Origin: Gemmata massiliana
Lineage (GTDB): Bacteria; Planctomycetota; Planctomycetia; Gemmatales; Gemmataceae
Reading direction: 5' to 3'
Assembly (NCBI RefSeq): GCF_901538265.1
Contig: NZ_LR593886.1
Coordinates: 496,001 to 560,000, forward strand
DNA length: 64,000 bases
The notes below the pieces were generated by a model. That model searched no databases, was not told where the DNA came from, and worked only from the letters and a program-made list of their open reading frames with translations. Position numbers and translations under genes: made by a program. The first letter of the stretch is position 1. Every line of letters begins with the position of its first letter. Shown here one piece after another: positions 41,048 through 50,900 of this stretch.

Positions 41048-42508
41048 TTACGCTTTGCGGGTGGCCGGTTCCACGAAGAACGTCGGGCCGCCGGATCGCT
41101 GCTTGCCCCACCCGGACAGGTTCATCACGAACGAGATCGCAAACGCGATGTGCCCGGTCGTGAGTAAGACCCCCGCGATCGAACGCGCGAACAGGTGCGG
41201 CTGGAGATACAGGACGATCTTGGCGAACGGCACGTCCGGGTTGTTCAGCATGCGCCCCTGCCACCACCCGCCGATGGAGAGGGCTACGAAGTACGTCGTG
41301 ATGCCGACCGCGGTGCCCCAGAAGTGGATGCGGATCAGCGTGCTGCTCGCCCACTCGCGCCCGGTGAGGCGCGGGACCATGTAGTAGAACAGTCCGAAGA
41401 AAATCATCGTGACGAACGCATACGCGCCGAGGTGCGCGTGAGCGACGATGTAGTGCGTGAAGTGGGCCGTCTCGCTGACGCCCTTCAGCGCCATGAGCGA
41501 CCCCTGGAAACTCGCCATCGTGTACGCGATCGACCCGAACACGGTGAACCGCAGGGCCGGGCTGTACCGCAGCCGGTGGAAGTGCCCGAGCATCGTCATG
41601 TGGTGGTTGATCGCCACCGCGATCACCGGGATGAACATCATCATGCTGCCGACGGTGCTGGCGGTCGCGAGCCACGCCGGGATCGGCCCGCCGATCAGGT
41701 GGTGCATGCCGGCCCACGAGTAGAACAGGGCAAGCGCCCAGAACCCGATGATGCTCAGGTAGTAGCTGTGGACCGGGCGCCCGATGATCTTCGGGATCAG
41801 GTAGTACGCGGTCCCCACCGCGACCGGGGTGAACCACAGCCCGAGCACGTTGTGCCCGAACCACCAGTTCACGATCGGCTGGACCACGCCGGCGACGGGC
41901 ACCCAGAAGATGATGAACTGCGCGACGAGGTAGAGCCACGGGAACCAGAACACCGCCCCGAGGATGTACCACTGCGTGACGTACACGTGCAGTTCGCGGC
42001 GCCGGCGGAACGTGGCCACCGTCCACGCCGAGACGAGGCCGAGGGCGGCCACGAAGAACGGCGGGGCGTAGGGCGGGGCGTCGAGCCACTCCACCGACTG
42101 GCCGTCGCCGAACAGGATGCCGAACACCGCGAAGAACACGCCCACGTTCCAGAGCGCGCCGGCCAAGTACAGCATCTTCGGGTAGATCAGTTCCGCGCGC
42201 GACAGCCGGCACATGAGCCACAGGCACGCGGTCACCGACGCGAGCGACGCCCAGCCGATGCCCACGGACTGGAGGTGGGCCATCCGCGCGCGGCCGAACG
42301 TGAGTTCCGCGGTACCCGTCAAGAAGTACGGGCTGTGGAGCTTGATCGAGGCGATGAGCGCGAGCATCGAGCCGATAACCAGCCAGAGCACCGCACTCGA
42401 AGCGAAGAAGAGCACCGGTCCGCGGCACGACGCATCGATCGCGGCGCGCTCCGCCGCCGATTTCGCGCGATCGTATTGACGGGGGTCGGGTGCTGCGATC
42501 ACGGCCAT
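41048..42508 (-). CDS. ccoN: Cbb3-type cytochrome c oxidase catalytic subunit I (CcoN)
   Basis: The 486-aa polytopic protein has the landmarks of cbb3 subunit I: ARMAHLQSVGIGW (a low-spin heme ligand His is in this helix region), WWFGHNVLGLWFTPVAVGTA (Cu-B ligand His), TAYYLIPKIIGRPVHSYYLS, SWAGMHHLIGGPIPAWLATA (two Cu-B ligand His), AINHHMTMLGHF, and SETAHFTHYIVAHAHLGAYA (heme ligand His). About 12 membrane helices are expected. It reduces oxygen to water. CcoS is 68 bases upstream; ccoQ is not visible. The start is the ATG at 42508. Confidence 0.92.
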   Translation of the reverse strand: MAVIAAPDPRQYDRAKSAAERAAIDASCRGPVLFFASSAVLWLVIGSMLALIASIKLHSPYFLTGTAELTFGRARMAHLQSVGIGWASLASVTACLWLMCRLSRAELIYPKMLYLAGALWNVGVFFAVFGILFGDGQSVEWLDAPPYAPPFFVAALGLVSAWTVATFRRRRELHVYVTQWYILGAVFWFPWLYLVAQFIIFWVPVAGVVQPIVNWWFGHNVLGLWFTPVAVGTAYYLIPKIIGRPVHSYYLSIIGFWALALFYSWAGMHHLIGGPIPAWLATASTVGSMMMFIPVIAVAINHHMTMLGHFHRLRYSPALRFTVFGSIAYTMASFQGSLMALKGVSETAHFTHYIVAHAHLGAYAFVTMIFFGLFYYMVPRLTGREWASSTLIRIHFWGTAVGITTYFVALSIGGWWQGRMLNNPDVPFAKIVLYLQPHLFARSIAGVLLTTGHIAFAISFVMNLSGWGKQRSGGPTFFVEPATRKA

Positions 42509-42576
42509 GTCGAATCGGTCTCCGGGCGCGGGCGCGCCGAAGGGGGAAAGTTCGTTACGGGCGGCTCCGGCCCGCT

Positions 42577-42837
42577 CTAGCGCTCGATCGGCGTTCCGGG
42601 GAACGAATCGGTCGCTTCGCCAATGGGTTCGTCCGGCCCGAAGATCGACTGCGAGCCTTGTTGGAAGTTATCAAACTGGCCGTCGCGGAAGGCCCAACTG
42701 AGAGCGATCGCGGCGGCCCCGCCGAACATCACGATCGACCCGATCACGGTCGCGAAGAGCGCGATATCGGCCGCACTCACGGTCGCCCCGGGCGTGGCAA
42801 CGTCGTGGGCCGCGAACAGGGCGGCAATCGCACTCAT
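42577..42837 (-). CDS. Cbb3 oxidase assembly protein CcoS-like
   Basis: The 86-aa protein (start ATG at 42837) has a helix SAADIALFATVIGSIVMFGG and then ALSWAFRDGQFDNFQQGSQS. The WAFRDGQFDN motif directly after the helix is the CcoS signature. CcoS helps insert heme and copper into the cbb3 core. The gene is 5 bases after the 130-aa membrane protein gene and 68 bases before ccoN. An in-frame open stretch upstream overlaps the previous gene and is not part of this one. Confidence 0.8.
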   Translation of the reverse strand: MSAIAALFAAHDVATPGATVSAADIALFATVIGSIVMFGGAAAIALSWAFRDGQFDNFQQGSQSIFGPDEPIGEATDSFPGTPIER

Positions 42838-42842
42838 GGTTC

Positions 42843-43235
42843 TTACCCCTTCCCGTCTTTCTTCGGCTCGTCCTTCTTGGGTTCGTCCTTTTTCGGGGCG
42901 ACCGGGGCCGGCGGTTCCGGCGTGGGGAACGGCATCTTGTCGTTCGGCCCCTTGAGCGTGGAGAGCAGCTTCCCGCGAGCCTCGTCCCGCGGCATCTTCG
43001 CGCCGACGCCGTTGAGGGCCGCTTCGTTCCGGGCCTTCACCTCGTCGAGCTTCGCGGCGGCGTCCGGCTTGGGTTCGCCCTTCAGGTCGGTCTTCGATGC
43101 GTCGAGCACGTTCTCGCGGCTCGTCACCAGCCACATGAGGAACAGGAAGGCGAACAGCACGCCCACCGACGCGCCCACCGTGATGAACGGGAAGCCCTGG
43201 GGTTCCGGGTTCGTGTGTTCCGTGCTTGCGGCCAT
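42843..43235 (-). CDS. Small membrane-anchored protein of the respiratory cluster
   Basis: The 130-aa protein has one membrane helix (PFITVGASVGVLFAFLFLMW, about residues 16-35) and a charged tail ending with repeats of KKDEP. No heme, metal or Fe-S motif is present. It lies between actF and ccoS and is transcribed with them. A role in linking or assembling the ACIII-oxidase complex is inferred from position only; I do not recognise a family. Confidence 0.55.
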   Translation of the reverse strand: MAASTEHTNPEPQGFPFITVGASVGVLFAFLFLMWLVTSRENVLDASKTDLKGEPKPDAAAKLDEVKARNEAALNGVGAKMPRDEARGKLLSTLKGPNDKMPFPTPEPPAPVAPKKDEPKKDEPKKDGKG

Positions 43236-43378
43236 CCCCGACTCTCGTGTTTGGTGTTTCGTTTGGCGCTTTGTAGTAGTTTGTGGCCCGGTGCTCTAGT
43301 CCGGGCCTCGAGTACCACGGGGCCGAACCCCGCGGTCCCGACATCAGGCTCACCGCCCCGCGAACCGCTCGGGGCACC

Positions 43379-44641
43379 TCACGGCGTTTCGTTCTCGTAC
43401 CCGATCGTCTCGTTCAACCGCGCGTCGCGGATCGGGATCAGCGGCAACCGCATGAACCCCCAAACGGCCGATAGCAGCACCACGCTGAACATGAACACCG
43501 GCGCCGCGGCGTCCAGCCAGTGGAAGTGGATCGTGTCCTGGTGCAGCACCGGCATCACCTGCCAGTACAGGTCGTAGGCGTGCATCACCAGGATCCACGC
43601 GCTGATGAACGCGAGCCACAGCGGGTTCCGCTTGTGCGCCCGCGGGAGCAGCATGAAGAACGGGGCCACGAAGTACAGGAACGGGAGCAGGATGCTCATG
43701 ATGTTCCACGCCCCGTTGCGCCGGAGCAGGAAGAACTGCGTTTCTTCCGGCATGTTCCCGTACCAGATCAGGAAGTACTGGGAGAACGCGATGTACGTCC
43801 AGAACACGGTGAACCCGAACATGATCTTCGCGACGTCGTGCAGGTGCTCCATCGTGATCGTGTTCCGCAGGAACCCCGCGGCGCGGAGCCCGAGGACCAC
43901 CAGCACCACCGTGGCGAGCGACCCGCGGATGCCGCCGGCCCAGAAGTACACGCCGAAGATCGTGCTGAACCACGAGTACTGCAGGCTCATCAGGATGTCG
44001 AACGCGAAGAACGTGGCCGTCAGGCCCAGGAGCGCGACGCCCGACGGCGCCCACCACTGCATCTTCCGCGTGAGCGCCGCGCCGCCGACCGCGTCCTGCT
44101 TCGTGGACCAGTTCCGCATCGCCACGGAGTACCCGATCCACACCGCGAAGTAGATCGCGATCCGGGCCGCGAAGAACGGCGTGTTGAAGTACAGGTGCTT
44201 GACGTGCCACAGGTGCGCGTGCTCCGTGGGAGCGGCGCTGTTGACGAACTCGTACCAGGCGTGCAGGTTGCCCGTGAACGTGCCGACCAGCACCGGAACG
44301 AACAGCACCGCGAGCGGGATGATCGCGCGGTTGATGTTCTCGAACACGCGCCGCAGCCCGACCGACCAGCCCGCGTCCGCGACGTGGTGGATCATCGTCC
44401 AGAACAGCGCGCCGAGCGCGATGTCGAGGGCAAACACGTACCCGAACAGGTACGAGTGGTAGAACTGCTTCGCGTCCGTGAACAGCCCGATCACGAGCAG
44501 CGCGCCTGTAACCACCAGGATCGCGACGAGAGCGCGAACAACGCTGCCGAGGGCGTTACCAACGGGGGCAACGTTGTCCGGCAGCCCGGCGGGGTAAGTG
44601 AGCGGCGGGGTGCCGTCGGTGGTAATGTTCGCGGTACTCAT
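43379..44641 (-). CDS. actF: Alternative complex III membrane subunit ActF
   Basis: The 420-aa protein has about ten hydrophobic helices of NrfD/PsrC type, with GYVFALDIALGALFWTMIHH, NINRAIIPLAVLFVPVLVGT, NTPFFAARIAIYFAVWIGYS, ILMSLQYSWFSTIFGVYFWA and KIMFGFTVFWTYIAFSQYF. The NQ-type conserved motif pattern and FxxHxW near residue 130 (LHAWYEF) resemble ActF. It is a quinol-interacting or proton-path membrane subunit of ACIII. It follows actE by 161 bases. Confidence 0.85.
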   Translation of the reverse strand: MSTANITTDGTPPLTYPAGLPDNVAPVGNALGSVVRALVAILVVTGALLVIGLFTDAKQFYHSYLFGYVFALDIALGALFWTMIHHVADAGWSVGLRRVFENINRAIIPLAVLFVPVLVGTFTGNLHAWYEFVNSAAPTEHAHLWHVKHLYFNTPFFAARIAIYFAVWIGYSVAMRNWSTKQDAVGGAALTRKMQWWAPSGVALLGLTATFFAFDILMSLQYSWFSTIFGVYFWAGGIRGSLATVVLVVLGLRAAGFLRNTITMEHLHDVAKIMFGFTVFWTYIAFSQYFLIWYGNMPEETQFFLLRRNGAWNIMSILLPFLYFVAPFFMLLPRAHKRNPLWLAFISAWILVMHAYDLYWQVMPVLHQDTIHFHWLDAAAPVFMFSVVLLSAVWGFMRLPLIPIRDARLNETIGYENETP

Positions 44642-44802
44642 CGGCCTTCTTCTGTGGCTTCTTGTCGTGGTCCGGCGACCCGTCTGACACCCGATGGGGT
44701 ATCGCTTTCTGAGCGGTCAGCTCCAGAAAACGAACCAGTCAACCTGCTACCGTGGGCCTACTTCTTATGGCACGGGCACTCAGCCCCGCGCCCCAACCGA
44801 CA

Positions 44803-45672
44803 CTACTTCTTGTCCGTCACCGCGTTCCCGTTGGCGAACTGCAACTCGCGGACGTAGGCCACGATCGCCCAGCGGTCCAGCGCGTCTCGCACTTGGTGCC
44901 CGTAGCCGGGCATCGCGCTTTTGCCATTGGTGATAGTGTTGAACAACTGCCCGTCCGGTTGCGCTTGCACGTCCGGCGTGAGGACGTTCGCGGGGGCCAC
45001 GCTCAAGCCGTAGGCGCCCACGATGCCGTAGGCCAGATCCCCACCGCCCCCGCGCCCGCTCGTGCCGTGGCACACGGAGCAGTTCCGGTTGAACTGTGCT
45101 TGCCCGCGCTTCAGGAGGGCTTCCCACCCGCCGGCCCGCTCGACCGCTTGCTGCGGCAGGTTGTTCACGTAGTACCCCTCGCCGATCAGCTTCCCGCCGG
45201 CCCACTTGGGCTTCGCGGGGGCGCCGTCGGCCCCCTTCGCGTCGGCGTCGGCGATGCCGAAGTAGTACCGCTTGTCGGCCTTCAGGAAATCCGGGTTCGG
45301 GGCGGTGTGCGTGCCCGCGTCGGCGCTGTAGTCGGTGCCGTCGAAGGGCACCGTGTTTTCCGGCGGGAGCCGGTTGCTCCGGCCGTCCGCGAAGTATTTG
45401 CTCTGGCCCTGGCTCAGGTACTTCGCCTGGTACTTCATGTCGAGGAACAGGTGCCACGGGCGCGAATCGCTCTTCTTCCCACGGAATCCCATCGCCGCGA
45501 CCACGACCGTGAACGAGACGAACAGCGCGGTGAACATGTACAGGTACGACATCACGCGCCCGCGCTTGCCCAACCACGACGCGGTCACCGTCGTGACGAG
45601 CAACAGCGCGGTCGTGCCGAGGATCACGGCTACTACCGCGTTCATGAACACGTTCGCGTCGATCATGTACAT
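44803..45672 (-). CDS. actE: Alternative complex III monoheme cytochrome subunit ActE
   Basis: The 289-aa protein has two N-terminal membrane helices (about residues 7-32 and 40-62), a DUF-like central stretch and a C-terminal cytochrome c domain with NCSVCHGTSG (one CxxCH) and a distal Met in KSAMPGYGHQ. That matches ActE of ACIII, the membrane-attached monoheme cytochrome subunit. It lies between the ActCD fusion and ActF, in the standard actABCDEF order. The ATG at 45672 is used; a second in-frame ATG at 45666 is possible. Confidence 0.85.
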   Translation of the reverse strand: MYMIDANVFMNAVVAVILGTTALLLVTTVTASWLGKRGRVMSYLYMFTALFVSFTVVVAAMGFRGKKSDSRPWHLFLDMKYQAKYLSQGQSKYFADGRSNRLPPENTVPFDGTDYSADAGTHTAPNPDFLKADKRYYFGIADADAKGADGAPAKPKWAGGKLIGEGYYVNNLPQQAVERAGGWEALLKRGQAQFNRNCSVCHGTSGRGGGGDLAYGIVGAYGLSVAPANVLTPDVQAQPDGQLFNTITNGKSAMPGYGHQVRDALDRWAIVAYVRELQFANGNAVTDKK

Positions 45673-45804
45673 GCGAATGAATCCCTAATCTTGGCGAACC
45701 GCTCACAAATCTTAGTACCCGCGGTCCAATCGGGACGGCGGGTCGCTTAGTCCGGTATTTCTCACTATCTCCGCCACCCACAAGGGCGGCGAAATCTGTC
45801 ACAA

Positions 45805-47895
45805 CTACGCTTCGACCACCGCCACGTGCTTGCCGCCGAGCGACTCCAGGAACGCGCGGGTCACGTCCGGGTTGAAGCTCGCGTCCTGGGCCTCGATCGT
45901 CAGGAAGAATCCGGCCTGGGTGCTGCGGTTGAACGTCGGGTGACTGTCGAGCGGGTGGAAGAACTTCGGCAGCCCGCACAGCCCAATAAGGCTGAACAGC
46001 GTGAAGAACCCCGAGAACAGAATCGTCATCTCGAAGAACACCGGAACGAACGCTTCCCACGCCCGGTACTCCTTCCCGCCCACGATGGTCGGGTAGTAGT
46101 ACGTCATGAGGTAGAACTGGAGCGTCGCGGCGGCGGTCAACCCGGTCAGGCCCCCGGCGAGCGTAAAGACCGGCAACCGGCTCCGCGTGCGGCCGATGGC
46201 TTCCTTCATCCCGTGGACGTAGAACGGGGTCCACGCATCCAGGTGCTTGTAGCCGGCCGCGAGCGCCTTCTTCGCGGCATCGAGCAGGTCCGTACCGTTG
46301 GCGAACTCGGCGACCGCGCCCCACGGCTTGCCCGTTCCGCCCGGGGTCGGGATGAACGCGGGGACCGGCTCGGTGTGCGGCTTCACTTCGGTCGGCGGGT
46401 GCGACGGCGGGCCGTAGGCCGCGGCCATCACGTGGTCGTCGGTCGGGTACTGACCGCTCTCGTTCTTCAGGTACTGGGCTTCCGGGGTCGGGTGGTAGTG
46501 CGGGTTCGCCATCGGCAGAACGCCCTTCACTTCGGCCATCGCCACCATCGGCAGGAACCGGACGAACAGCAGGGTGAACGTGAAGAACAGCCCGAAGTCG
46601 CCGATCATCTGGAGCCAGTCCACCCACGTCGGGTGGAACTGCCCCCACGAGCCGGGCAGGAAGTCGTGGTGCAGCGACTGCACGATGATGACGAACCGCT
46701 CGTACCACATCCCGACGTTCACGAACGTCACGATGATGAGCACGAACCACGGGGTCTGCCGGCACCACCGGATCCAGAACACCTGCGGGATGAACAGGTT
46801 GCACCCCATCATCACCCAGTAGGCCCAGGTGTAGTCGCCGTCGAACGCGCGGTTCTTGAACGTCTGCCACTCATACGGGCTGCCCGAGAACCACGCGATG
46901 AACAGCTCCATGCAGTAGGCGTACCCGACGATCGTGCCCGTCGCCATGATGAACTTGCACATCACGTCGATGTGCTTGATCGTCACGACGTTCTCGAGCT
47001 TGTACACCACGCGGGCCGGGATCATGCACTGGAGCACCATCGCGAACCCGCCGAAGATCGCCCCCGCGACGAAGTACGGCGGGAAGATCGTCGTGTGCCA
47101 GCCGGGGATCAGCGACGTGGCGAAGTCGAAGCTCACGACCGAGTGGACGCTCAACACGAGCGGCGTGCTCAGGCCCGCGAGCATCAGGTACGCCACCTCG
47201 TAGTGGCGCCAGTGCCGCGTACTCCCGCGCCACCCGAGCGCGAGGAACCCGAAGATCATCTGCCGCGCGCGGCTCTTGGCCCGGTCGCGGAGCGTCGCGA
47301 GGTCCGGGATGAGGCCGATGTACCAGAAGATCAAGGAGATCGTGAAGTACGTCGAGATCGCGAAGGCGTCCCACAGCAGCGGGGACCGGAAGTTCTGGAA
47401 AATGTGGTTCGCGTTCGGCAGCGGGATCGTGAACCAGGCGTACCAGATGCGCCCGACGTGCATCGCCGGGTAAATGAACGCACAGATCACGGCGAAGATC
47501 GTCATCGCCTCGCTGAACCGGTTGATCGACGTGCGCCACTTCTGCCGGAACAGGAACAGGATCGCGCTGATGAGCGTGCCCGCGTGCCCGATGCCGATCC
47601 AGAACACGAAGTTCGTGATGTCGAACGCCCACGCGACCGGGACGTTGCTCCCCCACACCCCGACGCCGGTCGAGATGAGGTAGCTCACCGCCAGCACCCC
47701 GCCACTCAGCAGCGCGGTGGTGATGAGCAGCGAGGGCCACCACCAGTACGGCTGCGGCTTCTCGGTGATCTCGCTGATCTGCTCGGAGATGGTGTCATAG
47801 TCGGCCGGCCCCCACACGAGCGGGATGCGCGGCAGCGGGTCCGGGAACTTCGGCCCGTGCCCGGCGTGCGTATCGTGGTGGGTGGTGGTGGTCAT
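45805..47895 (-). CDS. actCD: Fused ActC-ActD subunit of alternative complex III
   Basis: The 696-aa protein joins two subunits that are normally separate. Residues about 1-475 are an NrfD-type membrane protein (ActC) with about ten helices, including [55 protein letters not shown] and [20 protein letters not shown]. Residues about 510-696 are an ActD (DUF3341) domain: [40 protein letters not shown], the [20 protein letters not shown] helix and [20 protein letters not shown]. It lies between actB and actE, so the ActC and ActD functions are both covered. ActC carries the quinol-side membrane function; ActD is a structural membrane subunit. Confidence 0.85.
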
Positions 47896-47973
47896 TCTGG
47901 CGGCCTTTGGTCGAATTCTTCAGTGCGGGCCGCTCGGTCCGCGAGCGGCGCTGTGTTCAGGGGCGCGAAACCG

Positions 47974-50900
47974 TTAGTGCGAAGCGGCCGGTTTTTCAAC
48001 CAGATCCTCGTTCAGGTTCCGCAGGCGCGGCAGGTAACTCGTCCGCGGTTTCGTGTTCAGTTCGCCGAGCAGCAGATACTCGCTCTCTTTGGCCTTCAGC
48101 TTCGCGACCTTGCTCTTCGGGTCGAGCATGTTGCCGAAGGTGATGGACTGCGACGGGCACGCGGCCTGGCACGCGGTCACGATCACGCCGTCCGGAACGA
48201 TCACGCGCCCGACCGAGTCGAGGTCGTAGCCGGCCACGAGCGGGTTCTTCGGCTTTTTGTACGCCGACACCGAACCGTCCGCGGTCTTGAAGGCGGCGTC
48301 CACCTCGATCGTGCGCCGGTCCTGGGCCACTTCCGCCGCCGCGATCTTCGCCCCGTACTTCCCGCGCTCCAGGCGCTGGACGCAGTACGTACACTTCTCC
48401 ATCACCCCGCGCATCCGCACCGTCACGTCGGGGTTCTTCTGCATCTTGAGCGTTTCGGGCACGCCGCTCTCGGTGAAACCCATGCCGCCGCTCGCGAACG
48501 GTGTCGCGACCCGCAGCTCGTCCAGCCGGCGCTTGTTGAAGTCGAACCAGTTGAACCGGCGGACCTTGTACGGGCAGGCGTTCGAGCAGTACCGCGTCCC
48601 GATGCAGCGGTTGTAGACTTGCAGGTTCAGCCCCTCGGGGCTGTGAACCGTCGCGTTGACCGGGCACACCTGCTCGCACGGAGCCGCTTCGCAGTGGGCG
48701 CACGCGATCGGCTGCGACACGATCGTCGGCTCGGCGTCGGCCGCTTCGCCGTGGGTCGTCGCGGACGAGAAGTACCGGTCGATGCGGATCCAGTGCATCT
48801 CGCGGTTGCGCTTCACGTCGTCCTTACCGACGACCGGGATGTTGTTCTCGGCCTGGCACGCGATCAAGCACGCGGTGCAGCCGGAGCAGGAACTGAGGTC
48901 GATCACCATGCCCCACTGGAACTGGCTGTCCAGCAGTTCGGGGCGCGCGAGGTCGAGCGGGAACCGCTCCTGCTTCACGCCCGACGGGGCCGGGAGCTGC
49001 TGCTTGTTGCCGTAGCCGCCCTGGAACTCTTTCTTCAGCGCCTCTTCAGTGATGTGCCCGGTCGGGGCGATCCCGAGCTTCGGGCCGTGACCGTGGTCGT
49101 CCCCGTGCGATTTCTCGTGTTTGTGGTCGTCGCCGTGCTTGTGATCGTGCCCGTGCGACTTTTCGTTCTTCTTGGCGGTGTCCACCTCGCGGATGATGTC
49201 GCGCCCCTCGGGGATGACACCGTGTTCCTGCGTGGTAACGAGGTCGGCTTTGCGGCCGGTCTTCTTCAGCGTGGCGCCGGTCGCGGTGTGGAGCGCCGCG
49301 GCTCGCCGCAGCGGGAACACGTCCGTTCCGCCGCCGTTGGGAACGTGCGAGATCCGCATCTGGCCGAACTGCCCGAACGCGAGCGCGACCGAGTAGTCCG
49401 CTTGCCCCGGCAGCACGAACACAGGTACCGCGATGGTCGAGTCGCCAAGCCGGATCTCAATAATGTCGGTCTGCGCGACCCCGAACGTAGTCGCTGTCGC
49501 AGGACTCAGGAGCGCGGCGTTGTCCCACACGAGCTTCGTGATCGGGTCCGGCATCTCCTGGAGCCACGGGTTCATGGCCCCGCTGCCGTCGTATAGCGTG
49601 TTCGACGGGTGGAACGTGACCTCGACCGCGTCCTTGGTGGGCGTTTCGGTCGGCCGGTACGCAGCGAGAACGGCGGTGATGCCCGCCTTGTTCGCGCTCA
49701 CCGCCTTCGGCTTCCGGTTCTTCTCGTCCGGCTTCGCGAACTTGAGAGTCTTGGCCTTCTCCGCGTCCACCGGGAAGAACCCGACTTGCTTGTAGCGGTT
49801 GAATTCGTCGTCGAAGTTCGGTGCGGTCAGCGCGATACCACTGCGGTCGCTGAACGCCTTGCGGACGTAGCCGTAACCGGCCTTCTGTGCCGCGGTGAAC
49901 GACGCGACCGGCTTGCCGTCCGCGCCGGGTGCTTGCGTGAGCAGCGCGAGCACTTCCAGAACCGTGCGCCCACCCCGAGCGGGCGGCGCCGCGTCGTCGC
50001 TACCCTTACCGCTGTTCAGCGGGGCGATGAGCGGTTGCACGCAGCAGAGCGAGCCGTCCCCAGCTTCGGTGTCGGCCCAGCCTTCGAGGAAATGGGCGAG
50101 CGGCAGGTGCCAGTCGCACTTTTCGGACGTCTGGTCGAAGTACAGCCCGAGCCGGATCTTCTTCGCGACCTTCGCGAGTTCTTCGCCGAACCGGAAGTCG
50201 GCCGGCGCACTGAACACCGGGTTGCCGCCGATGATGAGCAGTGTGCTCACGCGGCCCGCGGCGATGTCGGTGACGAGGTCTTTCAGCGTCTTGTCAACGA
50301 CTTCCGTCGGTGCGTCGCGGAACTCGGCCATCCCCGCCGCGTAGTTGCCCAGCGCGTCGTTGAGTGAGTGCGCGAGAGCGTGAACCCAGGCGGGTTGCCG
50401 CGCGCCGACGACAATGAGGCTCTTGCCCGCGTGCCCGGCGACGTCCTTCGCGACGCCCTTCAGCCACTTCTCGGGGAAGGAGTAGTTCGACGCTGCGGGG
50501 AAGGAATCCGGCAGCGCGGTCGGGTTCTTGAAGCTCGCCGCGTGCGCGACCTTCAGTTCTTTGGCCAGCGCGACTAGGTACGCACCGACCTGGGACGCGG
50601 GCACGCGCAGCCGGTGGTCGGCCATCGTGCCGGTCGCCGTCCACGTCGATTCCACGACGTAGAGGCGGTTCATGTGTTCGGCTTTGCGGTTCGCGCTGAA
50701 CGAGCGCGAGTGGAACACGCCGTCGGCTTCGTGACCGAGGAAGTCGCTGTCCAGAGCGAGGATGCGCTCGGCCTTATCGAACCGGGGCCGGACCACGACC
50801 TTCGCGCCGAACGCCGCTTCCGCGCCCTTCAGCTCTTCGCTCGTATCGACGGCCTCGTAGCTGTGCCACGACGCGAGCGAGAGCTTGTCCTTGATCGACT

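Noticed and set aside
42577-43377. A 266-codon frame on the minus strand spanning both ccoS and the 130-aa gene
   Set aside because: Only its last 86 codons (from the ATG at 42837) encode a recognisable protein, CcoS; the upstream part is a shifted reading of the 130-aa gene and its leader.
45826-49596. Long open frame on the plus strand opposite the ActCD and ActB genes (about 1,256 codons)
   Set aside because: The peptide is Arg/Glu/His/Pro-rich with no helix or domain pattern. It mirrors the strongly coding minus strand, as expected for GC-rich DNA with few antisense stops.
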